Of a stretch of 53,163 nt of DNA, positions 41,057 through 50,255 are shown in pieces (the stretch's first letter is position 1; each line of letters begins with the position of its first letter). The stretch is from Phycisphaerae bacterium. Its GTDB lineage: Bacteria > Planctomycetota > Phycisphaerae > UBA1845. Below the pieces are notes generated by a model. That model searched no databases, was not told the origin of the DNA, and saw only the letters and a list, made by a program, of their open reading frames with translations. Where the stretch lies: the NCBI GenBank assembly GCA_021604825.1, contig BQJS01000008.1, positions 1 through 53,163 of the forward strand. The letters run 5' to 3'. A program made the position numbers and the translations under genes.

Positions 41057-43296
41057 TCGACTTCTTGATCGATCGGGGCGATCGGGTGCGAACGAAACGG
41101 GCGAAGCGTGAGGATCAGCGCGGGCAATAGCCACAAATCCGACGCCAAAGCGGCTAGCATCGTTACAGCCAGCAGTCCACCAAAGTATGCCGTCGGTAGG
41201 AATCGCGAGAACAACAAGATCGAAAATCCGCACGCGATCACGATTGTCGTAAACAAGCACGCCCGGCCAACGCTTTCATGAGAATCGCGAATCGCCTTTT
41301 CAAGATCACCGTGCTTCGCATGTTCGCGTTTCAACCGCCAGACGTAGTGAACGGTGTCATCCACCGCGATACCCAGCGTCACCGAGAGCATCATGGCGGC
41401 TGTCATGTTGACAGGAATGCCGAACCAACCCATCACGCCGACGCAGAACAGCACCGGTAGTGAATTGACCAAGAGCAGAATAACAAGCATCCGCACTCCG
41501 CGAAACGCAAAGGCAAGCACCACCGCAATGCACACGCCCGCCAGCGCGAATGAGCGGTACTGATCGCGAAGCAAACCGTCAACGAGCGTTGAGTAGAAGT
41601 GGTACAGCCCGGTCACTTCCACTTCATATTCAGGGCCAAATGCTTTTTGGGCGTCATCCTTCATCTGGTTACAGGCGGCTAACTTCTCTTGAACGTCGAA
41701 TCCTTCAACACACCGAAAGTTGATGCGCATGGTATCGCCGGTGTCATTGAGAAAATTGCGAAGGATTTCAGCACCGCCGGGAATCAGCCGCAGCAGTTGG
41801 CCGCTTTGGATGGCCTGTTCGTCCGTCTCAATCGAACCGGGCGCTACAAGACTCAACGCATCTCGCAGCGATAGGGCCCGTCGCACCATCGGCAACTTGG
41901 ACACGAACGCCGTAGCAACGTCTGCTCCGGTGCGAACGGTGCTGGCCGACACAACCTCCCCACCATCGCGGCGACGGACCACCAACTCGGTTGAACCCAA
42001 AGGCGTCAGATGCTCTTCGATAAAATTATAGTTTTGCCGAATTTCACTACCCGCTCGAAAGTTCTTGATGAAATCGCTTTGGAATTGAATTCGCGTCCCG
42101 CCCAATAGCATGACGACGCCCAGGACGAAGAAACCGGCCAACATTTTCTTGCGGTGGGCAAGCGCCAACTCTGCAAACCAGCTGAGCACGCGCTTGGCCC
42201 ATCGGTGCTCGGGATTCTTAGACACCCCGCCCCATCGAATCAGCGGCGGCAACGTGGCCACCGAACCCACAAATGCCGCGACGAGTCCAAAAACCATCAA
42301 CCCACCGAACCGCTTGACCGGTGCAATCGACGAAATGCTCACCGATCCGAAGCCGGCGGCTGTCGTCAGCATGATGATCGCGCATGGCATCAACATGTGC
42401 CCAAGAACCACGCGCGACCGTGTGGCTGCGTCGTCGCCCTCCTTCTGAGCATCTTCCGCCGCGACAGCCAAATGCACGCAATTCGCAACAGCCAACACAA
42501 CCACCAATATGACGAGCATCTGGGTGATGAGCGACGCCACGATGCCGAAGACAACGGTCAGCGCCAACGTCAATACAATGGCTGACAACCCGACGAACCC
42601 TGCAAACAACATTGGGGCGATGCGTCGAAACACAATCCACAGCGTCACCACGATCAGCATGAACGCCAGCACGGAGAAGACGAGGAGGTCTTGATCCACG
42701 TACGCGTACATGTCGATCAGGGTGACGTACGGACCGGTCAGAAAGATCTCAACGTTCCGATGCCGCTCACGAAACTGGCTGACGATGTCGCGCATCTGGC
42801 CCACCGAGCGACGACGGGCAGCACCGCCGGAATCTTCAGCCGACATCTGCAAGAGTATCGCCACGGTTCGTCGATCGTGGCTGATGAGATTGCCTTCCAG
42901 CAGCGGATGCGAAAACAACCGATCACCCAGCATGGCCCGAAGCGGTTTGGGAATGCTCGCGATCGAATTGCATCGCTGGACGTTTTCGACGGTTTGGAAT
43001 TGATCGTTCAGCTTGACGAGCATCGCGTCAACGGAATCATCGAACGGTTTTGGGGTGTGGATGGCTACGACGGCGAACTCGTTGCTCGTGAACTCTTTGA
43101 CAAACGATTGAAACTTCGCGTAGGACGGATCGTCGCTGGCGACGAACGCTTCGAGGCGGTAGTCCTCTTTGAGCCCGCGCGAAATCAACAACCATCCGCC
43201 GACGACGGTCAGTATTGCGATGAGGATCGCAACGGGCTTGTGAAACCGGACGATCAGTTGGCATGCTGGCGACGGATTCATGAAGCTGCGCCGCAC
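41053..43296 (-). CDS. RND-superfamily exporter (MMPL-like)
   Basis: 747 aa. Twelve transmembrane helices in two halves with large periplasmic loops: helix 1 (about 22-40, AILIAILTVVGGWLLIS), first cluster around 215-370 (ILVVVLAVANCVHLAVAAEDAQKEG, the family's 'D...' segment), second cluster around 585-735 (SVTLGIAVDDTVHYVWRLKREH), typical of lipid and hopanoid exporters. GTG 43,296 or ATG 43,281 may be the start; neither has a good site, so coupling to the upstream LptD-like gene (stop at 43,304) is likely. It may move lipid to the outer membrane. Confidence 0.9.
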   Translation of the reverse strand: MRRSFMNPSPACQLIVRFHKPVAILIAILTVVGGWLLISRGLKEDYRLEAFVASDDPSYAKFQSFVKEFTSNEFAVVAIHTPKPFDDSVDAMLVKLNDQFQTVENVQRCNSIASIPKPLRAMLGDRLFSHPLLEGNLISHDRRTVAILLQMSAEDSGGAARRRSVGQMRDIVSQFRERHRNVEIFLTGPYVTLIDMYAYVDQDLLVFSVLAFMLIVVTLWIVFRRIAPMLFAGFVGLSAIVLTLALTVVFGIVASLITQMLVILVVVLAVANCVHLAVAAEDAQKEGDDAATRSRVVLGHMLMPCAIIMLTTAAGFGSVSISSIAPVKRFGGLMVFGLVAAFVGSVATLPPLIRWGGVSKNPEHRWAKRVLSWFAELALAHRKKMLAGFFVLGVVMLLGGTRIQFQSDFIKNFRAGSEIRQNYNFIEEHLTPLGSTELVVRRRDGGEVVSASTVRTGADVATAFVSKLPMVRRALSLRDALSLVAPGSIETDEQAIQSGQLLRLIPGGAEILRNFLNDTGDTMRINFRCVEGFDVQEKLAACNQMKDDAQKAFGPEYEVEVTGLYHFYSTLVDGLLRDQYRSFALAGVCIAVVLAFAFRGVRMLVILLLVNSLPVLFCVGVMGWFGIPVNMTAAMMLSVTLGIAVDDTVHYVWRLKREHAKHGDLEKAIRDSHESVGRACLFTTIVIACGFSILLFSRFLPTAYFGGLLAVTMLAALASDLWLLPALILTLRPFRSHPIAPIDQEVD

Positions 43297-43303
43297 ATTT
43301 GGA

Positions 43304-46300
43304 CTAGTACCCCGGACGGATTCCGGTGGAGGTGGCTAACCCGGTGAAGCGACGGTTGCCCAGCGTGGCGCTCGGAAGTCCTTCGGGCCAAGCACTGATC
43401 GATACGCCGAAGTCGTCCTCCACTTCGTCCAGAGCAAAGGTCAAGCCGACAAACCAGCGCGGGAATTTGCGAATGATGCCAACGTCGAATTCGGCTGTCT
43501 GGCCCCGTTCGATGTCAAACTGTTCGCGGACCGCCAACGTGTACTTTTCGTTCAGACGATAATTCATTCCCAAACCGAGCAGGCTGGATTCAATCTCACC
43601 GATGTAGCGATACCCGACGAGATAGCTAAACCGAGGCGATCGCTCGACCGCATAGGTCAAGCTGAAGACATCCACCTGCCCGTCATTGAGGTCATAGTTC
43701 ATCTCGGACGCGAGAGTCGACGAATCGTTCATGCGATAAAGTAGAGACGTGTTCACGTAGTTCTGGGCGATGCTGTTTTCCGGTCGCGTATAGGATACGA
43801 ATCCATTGGTGAATTCGTTGCCGGTCACCTGGTTGCGGCGATGCGAGTCGTTGAAGAAACCGGCTTCCACATCGAAGGTTAAAAAGTCCACTGTTCGTTG
43901 CCGACCCAGCGCACCGCGCTTGGTTTGAAACCGCTGCCGCACACCGATCGACACACCGTCGGTATCGCCAACACCCTCGACGACTTCGTCAAACGGGTGA
44001 AGATCAGCCGGGTTCACGTTGCCATGGGCAGCCCACGCGACGACGTCGGTCTTGATGATGTGACGCACGCCGGAAATATCGAACAATTCCGAGCGGACAT
44101 CCGGATAGATTCTCGACATGTAGTGACTGGCTCGTACACCATAGGTGCCCAGCGCCCGTTGGATGCCACCGTCATGCGGTGAATCATCCCACGCGGTTCC
44201 GCGAATCGATGCAAACGGCACGATGCGCAGGTCGCCCACTGAAAATGGGATTTCGATTTCCTGACGCGAGTCAGCCCGCATGACCGATCCGGATTCTTCC
44301 GGTTGGCCAAATCCAAGTCGCCCGTCGGTGATCGACGCCCGGACCAGTCGACGAAGGAAATTCTCTTTTTCCGCCGGCCTGAACCGAACCGCACCGGCGC
44401 GGTTTTCACTGAAGAATGTCGCAAAATCTCCAACCGGCTCGCCGATCAAGCGAAACGTCAACTCTGGCAGCCGTTCGGTTTGCGTGAGAAAATCGAGGAT
44501 GCGGTATTGAAGCTGGGCAGTGAAGGCCCAGTTGTCGCGCTGCTTCTTGAGAAATAGAACCGTCTCCTGCTCTTTGCTCTTGTCGAATTCCTGCTCGAAA
44601 TACTCTTCGAGGAAGTTGCGATCGGAGATGTACGAAAGCTCAAAGCTCAACTGCCAGTCGTCGGGCAGGTATTCGCGATGGCGAATGGTGAATCGTCCGC
44701 GCGTTTCGGAGTCCGGTTCGAGATTGCGAAAGCGCCCTCCGAGATTGTCTTTGCCGGTATCATTGACGAAGTACCCGCGAAACAATCCAAACGAGTCGTC
44801 GGTTTCGTAGTCAAGATCGACACCAGCGGCTGGCCCGCGCTTCGAATAGTAATCGAGCCTCAGCGTGCCATCGAAACCATCCGGTCGCTCCAGACCGAGG
44901 ATGTTGAACAATTCCCAACGTGTTTGAAATTCAGCCCCAAAATCACCACTGAAACCGGTGCGAACGTTCTTCAAACTCGTCTCGGTATCGCTGATGTTCC
45001 CTCGGGCGTAGGGCCAAAAGAGAATCGGTACGTTGTTGAGATTTAGCGTCGGTTTCTTGGCTTCGTACGTTCCGGTAATCACGCCGCGCTGCCTCGGTGC
45101 GAGCGAGACGGCTGGGGTTCGATCCACGATTTCAAGTTCTTCCGCACCGATGTGATAGTGCGGCGTATAGAACTCGCTGGTGGTGAACTTGGCATCATTG
45201 GCAACGAATTCGCGTGCCGAAAGCTGACGAATCATGTCGGCGCGAACGTAAATCGGCAACGAACGCACCGGATCGAGCATTCGCATGACCGCATCCAGCA
45301 CCAACGCGCGATCGTGTGCAAAATCATAATACAACCGCGACGCCCGGATCATCTGGTCGCCGTTGGACAACACAATGTCGCCTTCGAGATAGACGCTCTC
45401 AACCGCTCCGCCGTCAAATTGACCGCCGCTCCCGATGTTGCCCAAGAGTCCCGGCCCCGAAAGGCCATCGGAATCCGATTGGGCACGCCCCGGTCGATCG
45501 TCGAGTTCGGTATTGGCTTGTGGTTTGGGTTTGTTGCTTTGACCGGCCAGATACACAACAGCCGCATCAGCACGCAACTCAAGTGGCTGACCATCTTTGG
45601 AAGACGCGCCGCGAAAGACGATGACATTGCCAATGACGGTGACAATGGTCCGCCCGTCGCCGGTTTGCTCAACCTGCAGATCGTCGCCCTGATACGAAAC
45701 CGGTTCACGAACCTCCAGATCTTCCGCATCGGCACGTCGTCCCAGATCGATCACGCTCATCGGCGAGCCAGCCAACTCGTAGCCAGTCCGTTGACCTGCC
45801 AACGTTTCTCGAATGCGTTTAGCCCGTTGGTAGACGGATGTCTCGGACGATGCTTCACTGCTTCGCAGGTCGGCACCGGTGCGGATCTTGCCACTGCTGT
45901 TGAGCGTGACGAACAACGCCGGACCGCGCGTGACCGTACCGGCTGCATCGCGAACCCTGGCATTTCGCCAAAGCACGATTTCGAGACGGGTGAATGAAGT
46001 CCCCCGCTCCTTGGCCTGGGTCATCCAGATGACGGCTTGTTGCGCGTTGAGGCGACGTTTGCCGAGTTGCAGTTCAAAATCACCGACGAAGTGAACGACG
46101 TTGCTGCCGTCGGTATCACGCCAGAGGTGGACCATCTCGCCGAACATTTCGACATCGGCATGGCTGACCCCAGCCGGCGTGAGCGGTTCACTGACTTCGT
46201 CGCCCAATGGGACGAGCGCTTGCCCCAACGCATTGGGAGCAACGACCGCACACACAACACCGACAATCCAAGCACAATGGACGAATGGCCCCGGGTATTT

Positions 46301-46306
46301 TTTCAC
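43304..46306 (-). CDS. lptD: LptD-like outer-membrane LPS-assembly protein
   Basis: 1000 aa from GTG 46,306, giving a clean signal peptide (KKYPGPFVHCAWIVGVVCAVVAPNALGQA); the frame is open to 46,534 but the first 76 codons lack a start site and a signal. An N-terminal OstA-like part (LEVREPVSYQGDDLQVEQTGDGRTIVTVIGNV) binds LPS and the C-terminal half is a beta-barrel (NNVPILFWPYARGNI, then alternating aromatic strands through YLVGYRYIGEIESSLLGLGMNYRL). It inserts LPS in the outer leaflet. The N-terminal part is longer than in E. coli. It is followed at eight bases by the RND exporter. The symbol reflects the family. Confidence 0.88.
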   Translation of the reverse strand: MKKYPGPFVHCAWIVGVVCAVVAPNALGQALVPLGDEVSEPLTPAGVSHADVEMFGEMVHLWRDTDGSNVVHFVGDFELQLGKRRLNAQQAVIWMTQAKERGTSFTRLEIVLWRNARVRDAAGTVTRGPALFVTLNSSGKIRTGADLRSSEASSETSVYQRAKRIRETLAGQRTGYELAGSPMSVIDLGRRADAEDLEVREPVSYQGDDLQVEQTGDGRTIVTVIGNVIVFRGASSKDGQPLELRADAAVVYLAGQSNKPKPQANTELDDRPGRAQSDSDGLSGPGLLGNIGSGGQFDGGAVESVYLEGDIVLSNGDQMIRASRLYYDFAHDRALVLDAVMRMLDPVRSLPIYVRADMIRQLSAREFVANDAKFTTSEFYTPHYHIGAEELEIVDRTPAVSLAPRQRGVITGTYEAKKPTLNLNNVPILFWPYARGNISDTETSLKNVRTGFSGDFGAEFQTRWELFNILGLERPDGFDGTLRLDYYSKRGPAAGVDLDYETDDSFGLFRGYFVNDTGKDNLGGRFRNLEPDSETRGRFTIRHREYLPDDWQLSFELSYISDRNFLEEYFEQEFDKSKEQETVLFLKKQRDNWAFTAQLQYRILDFLTQTERLPELTFRLIGEPVGDFATFFSENRAGAVRFRPAEKENFLRRLVRASITDGRLGFGQPEESGSVMRADSRQEIEIPFSVGDLRIVPFASIRGTAWDDSPHDGGIQRALGTYGVRASHYMSRIYPDVRSELFDISGVRHIIKTDVVAWAAHGNVNPADLHPFDEVVEGVGDTDGVSIGVRQRFQTKRGALGRQRTVDFLTFDVEAGFFNDSHRRNQVTGNEFTNGFVSYTRPENSIAQNYVNTSLLYRMNDSSTLASEMNYDLNDGQVDVFSLTYAVERSPRFSYLVGYRYIGEIESSLLGLGMNYRLNEKYTLAVREQFDIERGQTAEFDVGIIRKFPRWFVGLTFALDEVEDDFGVSISAWPEGLPSATLGNRRFTGLATSTGIRPGY

Positions 46307-46580
46307 ACCGCGTTCCGTTGTTAGGACGACATTGACCAAATCCACCCGATCTTTGAGACAGGCACCCATACAGGATTTACGCACGCCAAAGATTTCATGC
46401 GAAAGATCGGAGTTCGGCTCGCAAACCACCGCGCCTACACGATCAATCCGTGTACGCGAACCGAACGCAAAGTATAGACCGCCACCCAACCCTGTCAAAG
46501 CAAAACACCCTCGACGACCGAGTGCCCCTGGCATACCCTAGGCGCTTTGGAAGGATCACGAGGATTGTGAATAAAGCGTC

Positions 46581-48503
46581 ATGACCGCCGCGTCCCCGCA
46601 AATTTCAAATCCGCCCGACCAGCACGCCATCTTTGCGCGCAATATGGCCGAGCTTTGGCGACACGATCCGACGCTGGCGATGGTGATCGACGCCGTGCCC
46701 GACGAGAAACGCCCTGAGATTCAAGAGACACGATCCGGTAAAAAAACCGTGGCAATCGGCTCGGCTGACAAACGCGCTGTATACCTCCACAGCCGCTACG
46801 ACCCCGTCAAGGAAGCGGGCCAACTGGTGGGCGGTGTGGTCACGGATGATCAATACTGCTTTGTTGTGGGTGGGATCGGGTTGGGTTATCACATCCTCGC
46901 CCTCGAGGAAGCGATCGCCCAGGACGCCATCATCGTCGTCGCCGAGCCCAACGTGGCATTGTTGGCCGCTGCACTCGCGTCGGTTGATCTGACCAATGCC
47001 CTGCGCGACGGGCGGCTGATCATTCTTCATACGGCTGACAAGGTTCGTCTGCACGATAAGCTGCGTCCCCACACGCCGCTGCTGATGCTGGGCACACGAT
47101 TCGTCAAACATCCGCCGTCCGAACAACTCGAACCGGATTTCCATAAAATCATTCGCGCGATGGTCACCGACTTCGTGGCCTACTCGCGCATGACGCTGAT
47201 GACGTTGATTACGAATTCCAAGATCACGTGCCGAAACATTGCGAACAACATCGCCACGTACGCTTCGACCCCGTCGATCGAGGAACTGCGCGATCGATAC
47301 AAGGGGTCTCCAGGCATCGTCGTGTCGGCTGGTCCGTCACTCCGCACGAACATCGAACTGCTCAAGCATGCCAAAGGGCGGGCGGTCATCTCGGCGGTTC
47401 AAACTGCGCTGCGCCCGATGAGCAAGATGGGCGTGATGCCCGACTTCGCCACCAGCCTCGACTTTCACGAGATTAGCCGCCAGTACTACCAAGGGATCGA
47501 TGGGCTTGAGAAAGTGCATCTCGTCGCCGAACCGAAAGCCACTTGGCATGTGCTGGACAATTATCCAGGCCCCATTTCGATTTTGGATAACCAGTTCGCC
47601 CGGTTGCTCATCGGTGAAACGCTGGCGCCGCACGCCGAACTACCTCCCGGAGCAACGGTAGCGCACCTTTCGTTCTACTTGCTGCGTTACATGGGTTGCG
47701 ATCCGATTATTTTTGTCGGCCAAGATCTTGCGTATACCGCCAACAATTTCTACGTGCCCGGCGTCGAAACGCATCGCGTGTGGCAGAGCGAGTTGAATCG
47801 GTTTAACACGCTCGAAACGAAAGAGTGGGAGCGCATCGTGCGCAATCGTCCGGTGTTGCGCAAGGTGGCGGGCAACGACGGGCATGAACTTTACACCGAC
47901 GAACTACTGTTTACCTATTTGGAGCAATTTGAAAAGGACATCGCCGAAACGCCGGCGAAGGTCATCAACGCAACAGAAGGTGGCGCCCACATTGCGGGCA
48001 CCGAATCCATGCCGCTCCAGCAAGTGCTCGACACCTACGCAACAACAACGCTGCCCGTTCATGCCGAATCCAAACAGCCCCGTGATTGGAGTATCGTCCC
48101 GAAGGTCCGCGACGAAATCGCCAGTCGCACCAAGGATGTCGAAGGCCTTGTCGACGTGTGCAGAAAAATGGACGTCGAGTTGGCCAAGCTTCAGGATTTA
48201 ACCGACGATCCGGGGCGATTCAACCAGACGATGGTGCGGGTGGACGAACTCCGCGCCCAAGTCAATCAAGCCCAACGTGCCTACCGCATCATCAATGCCG
48301 CGTCGCAGTTGGCCGAACTACGCCGGTTCACCTCCGATCGCCGACTCAATGCCGACGAAACGAAGGGGGCTGAACGCGCCAAGCGCCAACTTACCCGCGA
48401 TCGCGAATTCGTCGGTGAAATCATCTCTGGCGGCGAATCAATGATCGAGATTCTGAACGAAGCGATCGAGCGCGTCGAACATAGCCTGGAGGCACACGCT
48501 TGA
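46581..48503 (+). CDS. MAF/DUF115 family protein (flagellin glycosylation)
   Basis: 640 aa, the usual length of the 'motility associated factor' family, which transfers nonulosonic acids to flagellin. The core (about 255-430) has PGIVVSAGPSLRTNIELLK, AVQTALRPMSKMGVMPDFATSLD, and PIIFVGQDLAYTANNFYVPGV, which are the DUF115 sites. A C-terminal helical region follows (about 500-640). It overlaps the next gene by four bases (TTGA). The sugar donor and the flagellin genes are not in the window. Confidence 0.85.
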   Translation: MTAASPQISNPPDQHAIFARNMAELWRHDPTLAMVIDAVPDEKRPEIQETRSGKKTVAIGSADKRAVYLHSRYDPVKEAGQLVGGVVTDDQYCFVVGGIGLGYHILALEEAIAQDAIIVVAEPNVALLAAALASVDLTNALRDGRLIILHTADKVRLHDKLRPHTPLLMLGTRFVKHPPSEQLEPDFHKIIRAMVTDFVAYSRMTLMTLITNSKITCRNIANNIATYASTPSIEELRDRYKGSPGIVVSAGPSLRTNIELLKHAKGRAVISAVQTALRPMSKMGVMPDFATSLDFHEISRQYYQGIDGLEKVHLVAEPKATWHVLDNYPGPISILDNQFARLLIGETLAPHAELPPGATVAHLSFYLLRYMGCDPIIFVGQDLAYTANNFYVPGVETHRVWQSELNRFNTLETKEWERIVRNRPVLRKVAGNDGHELYTDELLFTYLEQFEKDIAETPAKVINATEGGAHIAGTESMPLQQVLDTYATTTLPVHAESKQPRDWSIVPKVRDEIASRTKDVEGLVDVCRKMDVELAKLQDLTDDPGRFNQTMVRVDELRAQVNQAQRAYRIINAASQLAELRRFTSDRRLNADETKGAERAKRQLTRDREFVGEIISGGESMIEILNEAIERVEHSLEAHA

Positions 48504-50125
48504 AAGCCATCGCCCTACTCGACGTGGACTTGGAGCAAACGCCCATCGGCACGCGTAGCCGGTTGACTGAGGAGCTTTGCGGCGAAATCGTATTGCGCCG
48601 CACGATTGCCCGGCTGCAATCGGTGAAACGGTTTTGCGCGATTGTTGTCGCCTGCCCGAAAGAACAGCAGCCCACCGTCGAGTCGATACTCGAGGGCACA
48701 TCGGCAAAGTGCTTTTCGCGCGATGCGTCACCGCCTACCTATCGAAATTTGATTCGCTGCGCCCGCAAGTGGTCGCTCGATGCGTGGCGTGGTGGTCTTG
48801 GCGGTTCAAGCGGGCTGGATGACTACATGGATGTGCGCATCTTGCTGGGCGCGCTCGATCGGTTTGAAGCCGACACCGTGGCATTGATTCCACCCGGTTC
48901 CGCGCTGATCGACCCGACGTTTGTCGATGAGATGCTCGATCACACCGAGGCCAACGAAGGTTCCGTCAGGCTCACGTTCGCGCAGACGCCACCGGGCTTG
49001 TCGCCGGTCATCATGCAGCGGGCGCTGTGCGAGCAGTTGGCTCAAAGCAACGCGCCGGTCGGCTGGGCGATTGGCTACAAACCCGATGAACCCGCGATCG
49101 ACCTGGCATTCAAACCATCATGCTTCATTGCGTCACAATCGCTGCGTCATGCGTCGGGCCGGTTGACGGCTGACACGCGGCGATCGTTTCGCGACATGGA
49201 GCGAATCATCCAATCCGGCGCCGATTCATCCGCCGACGCGACAGCCAACTGGTTGCTCGAGAATGAGCGTGAGCGGTTCGATGACTTACCGCGCGAAGTT
49301 GAAATCGAGCTCACCATCGACAGTCCGATTCAGTCACGACTCCGTCCAGACAAATCGCAACTCCCGAAGCGCGATCCAATCGACCCCGAACTCGTGGGCA
49401 AGCTCGCCGCCGAGATGTCCACGTACGACGATTCGCTCATCACGTTGGCGGGCTACGGCGACCCGCTGCTGCATCCGCAATTCGATTCAATCGTGACGAG
49501 CATCAGAAGAGCAAACGTGTACGGGTTGGCTGTCAGAACAACGGGCCAAACGCTCGACGACACGCACATCAGCACGCTCATCAAAAACAACGTCGATATC
49601 ATCGAATTCACGTTGGATGCGTGGACACCCAAAGCCTTCGGCAAATGCAACGTCGGCGGCAAACTTCAAAACGCCACCGACGCCATCGAGCAACTCGTCC
49701 AAGCCCGCAGTGATGCCCAGCAAGCCACGCCCATCGTCGTACCGTCGATGATCAAATCCCGTCTCAATATCGGCGAGATGGACCCGTTTTTTGACGGCTG
49801 GATTCGCAAGGTCGGATGTGCCCTAATTGGTGCATACTCCAACTTTGGCGGTCAACTGGAAGACCAATCCGTCGCCGACATGAGGCCGCCCCAGCGGCCC
49901 CCGTGCCGCCGCCTGTCGAATCACTGCTTCGTCGCGTCCGACGGGCAGGTTTACGCCTGCGATCAGGATTTAAAGGCATCGATGCCGCTCGGACACTTGG
50001 GCGATGTAACAATGGGGGCAATCTGGGCGGGCAAAGTCCATTCGAATCTGCGCACCTGCCACGCAACCGGCCACCTGGACGAATACCCCACGTGCGCGCG
50101 ATGCACGGAGTGGCATCGGCCTTAG
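48500..50125 (+). CDS. Radical-SAM/SPASM-like protein without cluster cysteines
   Basis: 541 aa. Residues 1 to about 230 look like a nucleotidyltransferase-like domain (IVLRRTIARLQSVKRFCAIVVACP). From about 275 the pattern is that of radical SAM proteins: EVEIELTIDSP, then LITLAGYGDPLLHPQFDSIV, AVRTTGQTLDD and VDIIEFTLDAWTPKAF. The CxxxCxxC that should follow ELT is missing: the stretch reads DSPIQSRLRPDKS, with no cysteine. A SPASM domain is present at the C-terminus (CRRLSNHCFVASDGQVYACDQD... CARC). It starts with TTG, GGAGG at 48,489-48,493. Likely a pseudoenzyme or binding protein linked to MAF. Confidence 0.72.
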   Translation: MKAIALLDVDLEQTPIGTRSRLTEELCGEIVLRRTIARLQSVKRFCAIVVACPKEQQPTVESILEGTSAKCFSRDASPPTYRNLIRCARKWSLDAWRGGLGGSSGLDDYMDVRILLGALDRFEADTVALIPPGSALIDPTFVDEMLDHTEANEGSVRLTFAQTPPGLSPVIMQRALCEQLAQSNAPVGWAIGYKPDEPAIDLAFKPSCFIASQSLRHASGRLTADTRRSFRDMERIIQSGADSSADATANWLLENERERFDDLPREVEIELTIDSPIQSRLRPDKSQLPKRDPIDPELVGKLAAEMSTYDDSLITLAGYGDPLLHPQFDSIVTSIRRANVYGLAVRTTGQTLDDTHISTLIKNNVDIIEFTLDAWTPKAFGKCNVGGKLQNATDAIEQLVQARSDAQQATPIVVPSMIKSRLNIGEMDPFFDGWIRKVGCALIGAYSNFGGQLEDQSVADMRPPQRPPCRRLSNHCFVASDGQVYACDQDLKASMPLGHLGDVTMGAIWAGKVHSNLRTCHATGHLDEYPTCARCTEWHRP

Positions 50126-50255
50126 GGGCGGCGATTTCAGACTCCAAAACCCCAGAGATTCGCCCACGTCAAACCCAGTTGCGACGGCGTCATCACCAGT
50201 CTAAGCTATTGTCAATTAACACGTTGCCACCCCGCAACCATGGAGCGGTACATCA

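Noticed and set aside
45152..45997. 281-aa plus-strand ORF
   Set aside because: It is antisense to the LptD-like gene; the translation is low in hydrophobic core and rich in His/Arg, as expected from a shadow frame.
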